Assembly: GCF_009377235.1 (NCBI RefSeq)
Contig: NZ_VMNX01000001.1
Location: 1 to 64,000 of the forward strand
Reading direction: 5' to 3'
Length of the DNA stretch: 64,000 bases
Origin: Streptomyces acidicola
GTDB taxonomy: Bacteria; Actinomycetota; Actinomycetes; Streptomycetales; Streptomycetaceae
In this document: positions 6,806-17,115 of the stretch, piece by piece
How positions within the stretch are numbered: position 1 is the first letter of the stretch
Layout of the letters: the number at the start of each line of letters is the position of its first letter
The notes under the pieces: model-generated
Database searches by the model: none
The model's input: only the letters and a program-made list of their open reading frames with translations
What the model was told of the DNA's origin: nothing
Translations under genes and position numbers: made by a program

Positions 6806-8887
6806 GTGGGCGGTGGGCGTTGGCGACGCGTACTGAGCGGGGTCTGGCGGAGTATCGCGGTGTGGGCCGTGTCCACCGTGACGATGCTCGTGCTCGCCGG
6901 GGCGTTGCCCGACTTCCAGTTGCAGTCCGACAACGGCGACAGCGCCACCACGATCGCCGTGACCGCGGCGTTCGGCGCCGGGGCCTTCGGTCTGCTGTCC
7001 TCCCTGGTGTGGCCGCTGCTGGTCCGGCTGCTGCTCCTCGTACCCGCCCTCGTCCTCGGGCTGCTGGTGTTCTTCCTGAACGGGTCGCTGCTGCTGCTCG
7101 CCCTGCGGCTCAACCCGTCCGGGCGCGGCGACGTCGCCCCGGAGACGGCCGTGGTCGTGGCCGCCGTGATGTCAGCCGTCGCCTCCGCCACGGGCGCCGC
7201 GCTCGCCGTACGGGACGACGACGCGTACAGACGGCGGCTGTACCGTCTCTCCGACCGGCGCCGCAGACACGCCCACGACCACCCGGGACCGGTCGGCCCC
7301 GGCACCGTGTTCGTCCAGCTCGACGGTGTCGGGCACGAGATGCTTCAGGCCGCCGTCGACAAGGGCCTGATGCCCACCGTGGCCCAGTGGCTCGGCCGGG
7401 GTGGCGGCCGGCCCGCCACCCACCGCCTCACCCCCTGGCGCACCGACTGGTCCAGCCAGACCGGCGCCAGCCAGCTCGGCATCCTGCACGGCACCAACCA
7501 CGACATCCCGGCCTTCCGGTGGTACGAGAAGGAAAGCCGTGAGGTCGTGGTCTGCAACCGGCCGTCCAGCGCGGCCGAACTCCAGCGCCGTGCCGTCGGG
7601 CGCACCGGCGACACCGGCCTCCTCACCCTCGACGGCGCCAGCCGCGGCAACCTCTTCAGCGGCGGCGCCGACCAGCTCGCCCTCGTCCTGTCCATCGCGG
7701 CGCGCAGGGGGAAGGACAACCGGTCCCGGGCCGGATACTTCGCCTACTTCTCCGACCCCGCCAACGCCGTGCGTACCGCCATGTCCTTCGTCGCGGACGT
7801 CTTCCGCGAGACCGGGCAGTCCACGCGTGCCCGGATGCGCAAGCAGCGTCCCCGGGTCAAGCGTGGCGGCCTCTACCCCTTCATCCGTGCCTTCGCGACC
7901 GTCGTCGAGCGTGACGTCGTCGTCGCCGCGGTGATCGGCGACATGCTCGCGGGCCGCGCCGCGATCTACGCGGACCTGGTGGCGTACGACGAGGTCGCCC
8001 ACCACTCCGGCCCCGGCAGCCGGGACGCCGAGCAGGTGCTCGAACGGCTCGACCGCTCCCTCGCCCTGATCGAGAAGGTCGCCGAGCACGCCCCGCGCGC
8101 GTACCGCATCGTCGTCCTGTCGGACCACGGGCAGAGCCCCGGCGAGACGTTCCTCGCCCGTTACGGCCTCTCCCTCGGCAACCTCGTCCGGGCCGGCTGC
8201 GGACTGCCCGTGCCGCGCAGGGCGCAGCGCACCCACAGCGGGGCCGAGGCGCGGGCGGCGGTGCGGGCCGCGCTGCGCAGGCCGGTCGAGGAGGGCGGCG
8301 AGCAGCACCGGCCTTCGCGCCGCTCCGAGCCGATCGTGCTGGCCTCCGGCAACCTCGGACTGGTGTCGTTCCCCGACGTGCCCCACCGGATGAGCAAGGA
8401 GGAGATCGACCGGCGGTACCCGGCGCTGCTGTCCACGCTCGCCAACCACCCCGGCATAGGGTTCGTCCTGGTCGGGAGCGACGAGTACGACGGTGTCGTG
8501 CTCGGTGCGCACGGCGCGGAGATCCCCGTGGCCGAGCTCACCGACGAACACCCGGGTCCGCTCGCCGACTTCGGGCCCGGCGCCACCGCCGCCGTACGGC
8601 GCACACACGACTTCCCGCACGTCGCCGACATCATGGTCAACTCCTGGTACGACCCGGACAGCGGCGAGGTCCTCGCGTTCGAGGAGCAGATCGGCTCGCA
8701 CGGCGGCCTCGGCGGGGCCCAGGCCAGGCCGTTTCTGCTGTCGCCCGTCACGTTCTCCGCTCCGGTCGAGGACGCGGAGGAACTCGTCGGCGCCGAGCAC
8801 GTCCACCGCGTGCTGCGCCGCTGGCTGCGCGAGTGCAGCGGCCCCCAGATCCCGCTGGAGGCGGAGCCCAAGCGACGGGCCGCCTGA
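6806..8887 (+). CDS. Membrane-anchored alkaline-phosphatase-superfamily phosphodiesterase
   Basis: About 693 residues. The N-terminal 110 residues have three to four membrane segments resembling a phage-holin-IV-like domain. The rest has the fold of nucleotide pyrophosphatase/alkaline-phosphatase-superfamily enzymes: VFVQLDGVGHEML supplies the first metal aspartate, a TDWSSQTGASQLGILHG segment the nucleophile region, AYDEVAHHSGP further ligands, and VVLSDHGQS the second metal site. The active site should face outward. The frame is open from 6635; GTG 6806 is preferred because GAGG lies five bases upstream, but GTG 6752, 6779 and 6800 are possible. Confidence 0.78.
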   Translation: MGGGRWRRVLSGVWRSIAVWAVSTVTMLVLAGALPDFQLQSDNGDSATTIAVTAAFGAGAFGLLSSLVWPLLVRLLLLVPALVLGLLVFFLNGSLLLLALRLNPSGRGDVAPETAVVVAAVMSAVASATGAALAVRDDDAYRRRLYRLSDRRRRHAHDHPGPVGPGTVFVQLDGVGHEMLQAAVDKGLMPTVAQWLGRGGGRPATHRLTPWRTDWSSQTGASQLGILHGTNHDIPAFRWYEKESREVVVCNRPSSAAELQRRAVGRTGDTGLLTLDGASRGNLFSGGADQLALVLSIAARRGKDNRSRAGYFAYFSDPANAVRTAMSFVADVFRETGQSTRARMRKQRPRVKRGGLYPFIRAFATVVERDVVVAAVIGDMLAGRAAIYADLVAYDEVAHHSGPGSRDAEQVLERLDRSLALIEKVAEHAPRAYRIVVLSDHGQSPGETFLARYGLSLGNLVRAGCGLPVPRRAQRTHSGAEARAAVRAALRRPVEEGGEQHRPSRRSEPIVLASGNLGLVSFPDVPHRMSKEEIDRRYPALLSTLANHPGIGFVLVGSDEYDGVVLGAHGAEIPVAELTDEHPGPLADFGPGATAAVRRTHDFPHVADIMVNSWYDPDSGEVLAFEEQIGSHGGLGGAQARPFLLSPVTFSAPVEDAEELVGAEHVHRVLRRWLRECSGPQIPLEAEPKRRAA

Positions 8888-8973
8888 ACAGTCCGGTTTC
8901 CGACCGCTTCCCGACGGTTCCCGACCGTTTCCGACCGCCTCCCGAAAAAAGCGAGTGACGACCGCAACCATCA

Positions 8974-8988
8974 ATTGAGAACCTCAAT
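8974..8988. promoter_or_regulatory. Inverted repeat ATTGAG-AAC-CTCAAT upstream of the MoxR gene
   Basis: A perfect six-base inverted repeat with a three-base centre lies 60 bases before the TTG start of the MoxR-like ATPase gene. It is notably AT-rich for this genome. The preceding 80 bases carry degenerate TTCCGACCG repeats and an A6 run. It may be an operator for the MoxR-VWA operon. Confidence 0.35.
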
Positions 8989-9048
8989 GGCGAGCAACCA
9001 CATCCGCGAGAGCGGCGCCGGCTTAGGCGCAGAGAGGGGGCCGCTGCT

Positions 9049-10110
9049 TTGCAGGCAGCCGTCACCGTCACACCCTCCCGTATTCCGGAACTACTCCTCG
9101 GTCTTGCCACCGTGCGGCCGGTGTTCATCTGGGGCGCTCCCGGCATCGGAAAGTCCTCCCTGGTAAGGGAGTTCGCCGAGTCGCTGGGCCTGGAGTGCGT
9201 GAGCCTGCTCGGCACCCAGCTCGCTCCCGAGGACCTCATCGGCGTGCCCCAGATCCGCGACGGGCGCTCCGTGTTCTGCCCGCCGGAGGCGATCGCCCGC
9301 GACGAGCCGTACTGCCTGTTCCTCGACGAGCTGAACGCGGCGACGCCGGACGTGCAGAAGGCGTTCTACTCCCTCATCCTGGACCGCCGCATCGGCACCT
9401 ACGAGCTGCCGAAGGGCTCGATCGTGATCGGTGCCGGCAACCGCGCGACGGACAACGCCCTGGCCCGCCCGATCGCCTCCGCGCTGGTCAACCGTCTCGC
9501 CCACGTCCACCTGGAGGCGTCGGCGAAGGACTGGCTGGGATGGGCGGCGGTGAACGGCATCCACCCCTGGGTCCTCGACCACCTCACCGACCGCCCCGAC
9601 CACCTGTGGTCCAAGCCACCGAAGACCGAGGAGCCGTTCTCCACGCCCCGCTCATGGCACATGCTCTCCGATGCGCTGCACTCCTTCGGCCGGGCGCTCG
9701 ACGAGGAGACCCTGAAGGTCCTGGCCCACGGCACGCTGACGCCCGCGCACGCCGTCGCCTTCTGCGGCTACGTCAAGATCGTGCGCAGCCAGTACGGCAT
9801 CGAGGCCGTCCTCAAGGGCGAGGCCCGCTGGCCCAGCCGCCCCCAGGACCGCGACCTGCTGTACTACCTCGCCGAGTCCTTCCGCGGCCGCCTCATCAAG
9901 GAGCTCCCCGCGAGCAAGGAGCACCTCTCGGCGAACGGCCGCCAGACCGCGTACCGCGCCAAGTCGCTGCTCGTCCAGCTCGCCGAGATCTCCGTCGAGG
10001 TCGCCCAGAGCGTCATCGCCTCGGACGCCGACGGCAACCCGGTGCTGCCCGCCTGGTTCCTGGTGGAGGCGGCCCGGGACATGCCGCGGCTGGTCGAGGC
10101 GCGACGGTGA
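9049..10110 (+). CDS. MoxR-type AAA+ ATPase
   Basis: The 353-residue AAA+ ATPase has Walker A GAPGIGKS at about 29-36, Walker B CLFLDELNAA near 90-99 and a sensor-1 GAGNRATDN segment. MoxR ATPases act as chaperones that load or activate VWA-domain partners, and the next gene encodes exactly such a partner three to nine bases downstream. The start is TTG 9049, preceded by GAGAGGGGG; no other start precedes the first conserved strand. Confidence 0.88.
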   Translation: MQAAVTVTPSRIPELLLGLATVRPVFIWGAPGIGKSSLVREFAESLGLECVSLLGTQLAPEDLIGVPQIRDGRSVFCPPEAIARDEPYCLFLDELNAATPDVQKAFYSLILDRRIGTYELPKGSIVIGAGNRATDNALARPIASALVNRLAHVHLEASAKDWLGWAAVNGIHPWVLDHLTDRPDHLWSKPPKTEEPFSTPRSWHMLSDALHSFGRALDEETLKVLAHGTLTPAHAVAFCGYVKIVRSQYGIEAVLKGEARWPSRPQDRDLLYYLAESFRGRLIKELPASKEHLSANGRQTAYRAKSLLVQLAEISVEVAQSVIASDADGNPVLPAWFLVEAARDMPRLVEARR

Positions 10111-10119
10111 GGGGTGCCG

Positions 10120-11964
10120 GTGAGCCGTACCCGTAAGAAGGCAAGCGAGTCGACGAAGCCGGACCCCGCCACGGAGGCGTTCGCGGACGGGGTGCGGCTC
10201 GCCTGGGCCAACCCTGCGATCGCCGCCCTGGAGGCGAAGCTGTGCCGGGGCAAGCAGACCTGCCGGGACCCGGGGACCGACCAGGCTCAGGAGACATGCG
10301 GGTACGCCCCGCGTGACGGCCTCGTCCGCGTCGACTCGAACGGAATCCTGCACGCCCACCCCACCCGCCGTGCCGAGCCGGACGACTGGGCCTGGGCGAT
10401 CGCCCACGGCGTCATCCACCTCGGCTTCGGGCACCTCCCGGCGGCGAAGGGCGACCGTGCACAGCCCGACCGCTTCGACCTCGCCGCGCGCTGCGCCGTC
10501 GTCAACCGGTTCCTGCTGAGCTTTCCGGTGGGCCGCACCCCCGCGGACCTGCCCGCCACCTACCCGGACGGCGACGAGGAGCAGCTCGCCGCACGCTGGC
10601 GCCGGAGCGGCATCCCGGCCACGTACACGCACTGCGGTACGGCGGGCGGAGAGCCCGACCAGCTCCTCGTGCCCTCGGACAGATGGGGCGGGCAGCCCGC
10701 GGACTGGCAGCTCGCCTTCGCGTACGCGCTCACCCGCACGATGTCCACGGCGATGGACATGGCGGGCGGCCGCCGGGACTCCATGTCGGGAGGGCCCACG
10801 CGCAAGCGGCCCTGGCAGTGGGCCCTGGAGTGGTTCATCTCCTCCTACCCCCTGCTCGGCGGCATCGCGGCCGGCATCACGATCGTCGCCGACGCCGAAC
10901 TCGCCCGCGCCCACGGCATCTCCATCGCCGCGGTGAACGCGGAGGCGGGGGAGATCTACATCAACCCGCTGCGTGAGTTCGAGGACGAGGAGTGGCGCTT
11001 CGTCCTCGCCCACGAGATGCTGCACGCCGCCCTGCGCCACGGCGACCGCTGCGGCACCCGCGACCCGTTCCTGTTCAACATCGCCGCCGACTACGTCATC
11101 AACGGCTGGCTGTGCGAGATGCAGGTCGGCACGATGCCGGACGGGCTGCTGCACGACCCGCAATTGGCCGGCCTGTCGGCCGAGGAGGTCTACGACCGGA
11201 TCGCCAAGGACCTGCGCCGGATGCGCCGTCTGTCCACCCCGCGCGGCAAGGGCGTGGGCGACATCCTCGGCGGCCCGCTCGGCAGCCCGCGCGACTACGT
11301 CGATCTGGACGAGTTCTACCGCAGGGGACTCGCCCGGGGCCTCGACCTGCACCAGCACCAGGAACGCGGTTTCCTGCCCGCCGGTCTCGTCGAGGAGATC
11401 CGCACGCTCAGCCACCCGCCGCTGCCCTGGGACGCCCAACTGGCTCGCTGGTTCGACGAGTTCGTCCCCCGCCCGGAGCCGGTACGGACGTACGCGCGCC
11501 CCTCGCGCCGCCAGTCGTCCACGCCCGACATCCCGCGCGCGGGCCGCTACTTCCCGCCCGAGGAGATCGCCCGGTGCACCTTCGGCGTCGTCCTCGACAC
11601 CTCCGGCTCGATGGACCGCGTCCTGCTCGGCAAGGCGCTCGGCGCGATCGCCTCGTACGCCGAGGCCCGCGACGTGCCGGCCGCCCGAGTCGTGTTCTGT
11701 GACGCGGCCCCGCACGACGCCGGCTATCTGCCGGTCACGGAGATCGCGGGGCGTGTCCGGGTGCGGGGGCGCGGCGGCACGGTCCTCCAGCCCGGTATCG
11801 ATCTGCTGCACCGTGCGGACGACTTCCCGCCGGGCGCGCCGGTCCTCGTCATCACGGACGGCTGGTGCGACGTCCTGCGGGTGCGCCGCGAGCACGCGTA
11901 CCTGATCCCACAAGGTGCTCGCCTGCCGTTCACCCCCCGTGGGCCGGTCTTCAGGGTGAGGTGA
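10120..11964 (+). CDS. VWA-domain protein with zincin metallopeptidase-like domain
   Basis: About 614 residues. The middle part has a zinc-binding HEMLHAALRH sequence (an HExxHxxxxxH-like site, near residues 305-315) as in the putative metallopeptidase domain found before VWA-like domains. The C-terminal part has the MIDAS sequence DTSGSM near residue 493 and a later TDGWCD acidic segment. It is the usual partner of the upstream MoxR ATPase. GTG 10120 is chosen over GTG 10114 because GAGGGG lies five bases before it. The complex is presumably cytoplasmic; its client is unknown. Confidence 0.82.
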   Translation: MSRTRKKASESTKPDPATEAFADGVRLAWANPAIAALEAKLCRGKQTCRDPGTDQAQETCGYAPRDGLVRVDSNGILHAHPTRRAEPDDWAWAIAHGVIHLGFGHLPAAKGDRAQPDRFDLAARCAVVNRFLLSFPVGRTPADLPATYPDGDEEQLAARWRRSGIPATYTHCGTAGGEPDQLLVPSDRWGGQPADWQLAFAYALTRTMSTAMDMAGGRRDSMSGGPTRKRPWQWALEWFISSYPLLGGIAAGITIVADAELARAHGISIAAVNAEAGEIYINPLREFEDEEWRFVLAHEMLHAALRHGDRCGTRDPFLFNIAADYVINGWLCEMQVGTMPDGLLHDPQLAGLSAEEVYDRIAKDLRRMRRLSTPRGKGVGDILGGPLGSPRDYVDLDEFYRRGLARGLDLHQHQERGFLPAGLVEEIRTLSHPPLPWDAQLARWFDEFVPRPEPVRTYARPSRRQSSTPDIPRAGRYFPPEEIARCTFGVVLDTSGSMDRVLLGKALGAIASYAEARDVPAARVVFCDAAPHDAGYLPVTEIAGRVRVRGRGGTVLQPGIDLLHRADDFPPGAPVLVITDGWCDVLRVRREHAYLIPQGARLPFTPRGPVFRVR

Positions 11965-12036
11965 GGCAGAGTGTGATCGGATGGGGCCCAGGAACCCCGG
12001 GTACCCCCCTCGGGACCGCTCGCGAAAGGAATAACC

Positions 12037-12462
12037 GTGGCAACCACGCGCTCCGCACACACCGTGTGGGAAGGCAACCTGCTTGAGGGCAACGGCGTCG
12101 TGACCTTCGACTCCTCCGGCATCGGCGAGCAGCCGGTGTCGTGGCCGTCGCGCGCCGAGCAGGCGAACGGGAAGACCAGCCCCGAGGAGCTGATCGCCGC
12201 CGCCCACTCCAGCTGCTTCTCCATGGCGCTGTCGCACGGCCTGGCCGGTGCCGGTACGCCGCCCACCAAGCTCGTCACCTCGGCCGACGTGACCTTCCAG
12301 CCGGGTGAGGGCATCACGGGTATCCACCTCACCGTCGAGGGCTCGGTCCCGGGCATCGACAACGACGCCTTCGTCGCCGCCGCGGAGAACGCCAAGGCCA
12401 ACTGCCCGGTCAGCCAGGCGCTCACGGGCACCACGATCACGCTGTCGGCGAAGCTCGCCTGA
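12037..12462 (+). CDS. OsmC-family peroxiredoxin (Ohr/OsmC type)
   Basis: The 141-residue protein is full length for OsmC. The first redox cysteine is in AAAHSSCFSMALS near residue 60 and the second in AKANCPVSQAL near residue 125, the standard pair that reduces organic hydroperoxides using lipoylated or dithiol donors. GTG 12037 follows AAAGGA. A strong hairpin terminator lies 17 bases after the stop, so it is monocistronic. Confidence 0.93.
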   Translation: MATTRSAHTVWEGNLLEGNGVVTFDSSGIGEQPVSWPSRAEQANGKTSPEELIAAAHSSCFSMALSHGLAGAGTPPTKLVTSADVTFQPGEGITGIHLTVEGSVPGIDNDAFVAAAENAKANCPVSQALTGTTITLSAKLA

Positions 12463-12478
12463 CACCCGTACCTCGCCG

Positions 12479-12509
12479 GATGCCGCGCCCGCCGTACGGG
12501 CGCGGCATC
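12479..12509 (+). terminator. Rho-independent terminator after osmC-like gene
   Basis: Perfect 13-base stem GATGCCGCGCCCG / CGGGCGCGGCATC with a five-base loop, followed by GTCGTTT. Confidence 0.85.
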
Positions 12510-12529
12510 GTCGTTTCCGGACATGCGGC

Positions 12530-12550
12530 ATTGACATTACTCCACTCAAG
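12530..12550 (+). promoter_or_regulatory. HAIR-like (HspR) operator and -35 element of dnaK-like gene
   Basis: The sequence ATTGACA, seven bases, then ACTCAAG matches 11 of the 14 defined bases of the HspR inverted repeat CTTGAGT-N7-ACTCAAG; the right half is exact. The left half overlaps a TTGACA that would serve as a -35 hexamer. It lies 44 bases before the dnaK-like ATG. Control by HspR, the usual repressor of Streptomyces dnaK operons, is inferred. Confidence 0.6.
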
Positions 12551-12593
12551 TTTTTTGCTGGAGTAGGAAGCGCCCTGGCGGAAGGGGACGGCG

Positions 12594-14468
<1,875 letters not shown>

Positions 14469-14477
14469 GCGTCTTGC

Positions 14478-14516
14478 GGAGCCGGATCGTGGAGCCCGAT
14501 CGTGGAGCCGGATCGT
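14478..14516. repeat. Three tandem 13-base repeats between convergent genes
   Basis: GGAGCCGGATCGT occurs three times end to end (14478, 14491, 14504; the middle copy has one change), followed by GGAG. It fills the 52-base gap between the dnaK-like gene and the convergent regulator. No clear hairpin terminator is present there. Confidence 0.8.
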
Positions 14517-14520
14517 GGAG

Positions 14521-15384
14521 TCAGAACTTCTCGCGGTACTCGCGCAGGAGTTCCCTGGTCCGGTCCGCATGCGTCGCATGGGCGGCCATGCGGTCCAGCA
14601 CCTCCAGGTGCGTGACCACCTCGCGCTCCGAGTCGAGGTACAGGGCGCCCGTCAGGTACTCGGTGTACACCATGTCCGGCAGCTCGGGTTCCACGAAGCG
14701 GAACAGAACGAAGGGTGCGTACGTCCCCGGATGCGGGCCGGCCTCGAACTCGGCCACCTGGAGCGTGACATGGTCCCGGTCCATCACGTCGAGGAGCCGG
14801 TCGAACTGCTGGCGCATCACCTCGGGCCGGACACTCACCGGGCGACGCAGCGCCGTCTCGTCCATGATCACCCACAGACGGGGCGGGTCGGCGCGGGTCA
14901 GGAGCTTCTGCCGGGCCATGCGCAGGGACACATGCCGTTCGATCGACTCCGGCCCTCTGTGTCCGACCGTCCCGGCCTCCAGGACGGCGCGCGCGTACTC
15001 CTCGGTCTGGAGCATGCCGGGCACGTAGTGCGGCTCGTACTGCCGGATCACCTGGGCCGCGCCCTCCAGGCTGACGTACAGGCTGAACCAGTCGGGCAGC
15101 ACGTCGTGGTACCGCTGCCACCAGCCGGGCTGGTTGGCGTCCTCGGCGAGCGCGACGAACGCGGCGACGTCCCTCTCCGCCACGCCGTACGTGGTCAACA
15201 GCACCTGTACGTAAGGAATCTTGAGCGCGACCTCGGCCATCTCCATGCGCCGCACCGTCGCCGGGGCCACCCTGAGGACCCGCGCCGCCTCTTCCCGCTT
15301 CAGCCCGGCGGCCTCCCGCAACTCCTGCAACCGCCGCCCGAGCACCACTTGACCCACGGTGGGCGCGGCCCGCCGCTCACTCAC
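14521..15384 (-). CDS. Scr1-type XRE-family transcriptional regulator (DUF5753)
   Basis: About 287 residues. Residues 10-75 form a helix-turn-helix (LGRRLQELREAAGLKREEAARVL) and the rest is the DUF5753 ligand-sensing-like domain with the characteristic Tyr-Val-Pro-Gly-Met-Leu-Gln-Thr-Glu-Tyr-Ala segment. Streptomyces has many such regulators, usually followed by a small DUF397 protein; here no DUF397 gene is adjacent. The GTG at 15384 has GGGGAGG upstream; an in-frame GTG at 15399 is less well placed. Confidence 0.85.
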   Translation of the reverse strand: MSERRAAPTVGQVVLGRRLQELREAAGLKREEAARVLRVAPATVRRMEMAEVALKIPYVQVLLTTYGVAERDVAAFVALAEDANQPGWWQRYHDVLPDWFSLYVSLEGAAQVIRQYEPHYVPGMLQTEEYARAVLEAGTVGHRGPESIERHVSLRMARQKLLTRADPPRLWVIMDETALRRPVSVRPEVMRQQFDRLLDVMDRDHVTLQVAEFEAGPHPGTYAPFVLFRFVEPELPDMVYTEYLTGALYLDSEREVVTHLEVLDRMAAHATHADRTRELLREYREKF

Positions 15385-15932
15385 GCCACGCCTCCCCACG
15401 CGCCGAAGTACGCAAGCAGTGTGTCATGTTTCACGCGAACACCAAGGGGGTCGAACGGGTCGGGCAGCTCGTGGGGCCCTTTGACGGTAACTCAGTTGAT
15501 CTGAGATTGACGGTACTTGGCGGGTGCCCGGGTCCGCGGGGAGCAGCGTCTCGATGGCAGGCTCGCCGGCCGGGACGTCCATGGGCCGGGCGGAGGAGCC
15601 GGCCCGCAACGTGGGGTCCCCCGGCCTGACCAGGGACTCCACGCCCGGTCTGCGGCAGGCCTCACCAGTCGGATTAGCGGACCGTAGTGGTCCTGTGGCA
15701 GTGTGTCACTCGCACGCCCGGCGCCCAGGCGACGTCGGGCTCCCTCCTCGGTGCGGCCGCAAGACCTTACCGACCAGCGTCCGGAGGGGCGTGCCACGCG
15801 GGCTCGACGGCTTCCGTCGTTCAGCACCAGGGCACGAAGGCGATTGGCTCACACTCTGCGCAGTACTCAGGGTCACCAAGCCGATCAGAGACGCTGAGAG
15901 AGGGAGTCCGACGTCACGGAAGGAGCGTGCTC
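15385..15932. other. 548-base intergenic region without a convincing gene
   Basis: It holds the divergent promoters of the Scr1-type regulator and the pterin dehydratase gene. A minus-strand stretch around 15500-15640 reads EPAIETLLPADPGTR, which recalls the N terminus of Streptomyces ParB-like regulators, but the frame soon leaves that similarity and no full domain follows. It could be a decayed gene. I see no RNA gene or riboswitch here. Confidence 0.5.
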
Positions 15933-16238
15933 ATGCCTCTCGAACCCCTGTCCCAGAAGGAGATCGGGGACCGGCTGGCGGAACTGCCGGGCTGGTCGCA
16001 GGACGGTGACCGGATCACCCGCTCCTACCGGCTCGGCTCGCACTTCGCTGCGACCGCGATGGTCGTGCACATCGCACAGGTCCAGGACGAGCTCGACCAC
16101 CACTCCGACCTCACCCTCGGCTACAACACTGTCGCGCTCACCGTGAACACCCACAGCGTGGGCGGCGCCGTCACCGAGCGCGACTTCGAGCTCGCCCGCC
16201 GGGTGGAGGAGCTCGCCCCGGGCCACGGTGCGAGCTGA
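15933..16238 (+). CDS. Pterin-4a-carbinolamine dehydratase (PCD/DCoH family)
   Basis: The 101-residue protein is full length for the family. The HHSDLTLGYNTVALTV segment at about 60-75, with the paired catalytic histidines, and the later T-H-x-x-G-G-x-x-x-x-D-F segment match pterin-4a-carbinolamine dehydratases, which recycle 4a-hydroxytetrahydropterin. GGAAGGAG precedes the ATG at 15933. The methyltransferase gene starts three bases after its stop, so the two are cotranscribed. Confidence 0.9.
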   Translation: MPLEPLSQKEIGDRLAELPGWSQDGDRITRSYRLGSHFAATAMVVHIAQVQDELDHHSDLTLGYNTVALTVNTHSVGGAVTERDFELARRVEELAPGHGAS

Positions 16239-16241
16239 AAC

Positions 16242-16988
16242 GTGCTGGACTACGACAAGGAGGCCGAGCGGTACGACGTGCTGCGGGGCGGCGAGCCCCG
16301 CGCCAAGGCGGCCGCGGAGGCCGTGCTGAGCATCGTGCCCGACGGCGCGCGCAGCCTCCTCGATGTCGCGTGCGGCACCGGCATCGTGACCCGGCGGTTC
16401 TCGGCGGCGCGGGCCCAACTGCGGGTGACGGGCGTCGACCTGACGTACGGGATGGCACGCCGGGCCGCGGACCGGCTGCCGGGCGCCGTCGTCCTCGCGG
16501 ACAGCCGTCAACTGCCCTTCCCTGACGACGCGTTCGACGCCGTCACGAGCGTGTGGCTGCTGCACCTCGTCAACAGCCCGGACGACGTCCGGGCCATCGT
16601 CGGCGAGTGCGCGCGCGTGCTGAGCCCCGGCGGTGTGTACGTCACCACCGTCGACAAGGCCCATTCCCACAACGTGGGCAGCGACATCGACGCCGTGCTG
16701 GCCACGCGCCCGCGCACCCCGGCCCTGGACGCCGGGGCGGCCGTCGTGGAGCACGCCGCCGGGCACGGTCTGCGCCCGGCCGGACAGGCGTGCTTCCCGG
16801 GCCGTGGGCAGGGCCGCAGCCCCCGGCGTGCCCTGGCCGACCTGCGGCGCGGCTGGTTCGTCACGCTGCCGCCCGGCGACCCGCGCGCCGACCACTACGC
16901 CGCACAGCTCGCGGCCCTGCCCGACCAGGACCGCCCCCGCCCGGACCCGGAGTTCTCCCTGCGCGCCTTCAGGAAGCCGGGCGTGTGA
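16242..16988 (+). CDS. Class I SAM-dependent methyltransferase
   Basis: The 248-residue protein has motif I LLDVACGTGIVT near residues 40-51, an acidic strand end (VTGVDLTYGMA) for ribose binding, motif II around FDAVTSVWLLHLV and a post-II RVLSPGGVYV segment, all typical of UbiE/Methyltransf_11 enzymes. The substrate is unknown. GTG 16242 is the first usable codon and lies next to the dehydratase stop. Confidence 0.85.
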   Translation: MLDYDKEAERYDVLRGGEPRAKAAAEAVLSIVPDGARSLLDVACGTGIVTRRFSAARAQLRVTGVDLTYGMARRAADRLPGAVVLADSRQLPFPDDAFDAVTSVWLLHLVNSPDDVRAIVGECARVLSPGGVYVTTVDKAHSHNVGSDIDAVLATRPRTPALDAGAAVVEHAAGHGLRPAGQACFPGRGQGRSPRRALADLRRGWFVTLPPGDPRADHYAAQLAALPDQDRPRPDPEFSLRAFRKPGV

Positions 16989-17115
16989 ACTTCACGCCCT
17001 GAATGGGGGGCGACCTTGGCGGCGAGTGCGGTCTCGCCCCACCCCGGCAACTTGCCCCGCACCAGCGGCAACTGAGGAAACAGACACCCGTCTGTCCTCA
17101 CCGGAGGTATCCACC

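Noticed and set aside
7172..8974. Minus-strand open frame of 600 codons opposite the phosphatase-like gene
   Set aside because: Antisense shadow; the plus-strand gene has the recognisable metal-site motifs.
15424..15642. Minus-strand frame recalling a ParB-type N terminus
   Set aside because: Only about 15 residues recall the family, then similarity is lost; treated as a possible remnant in intergenic sequence.
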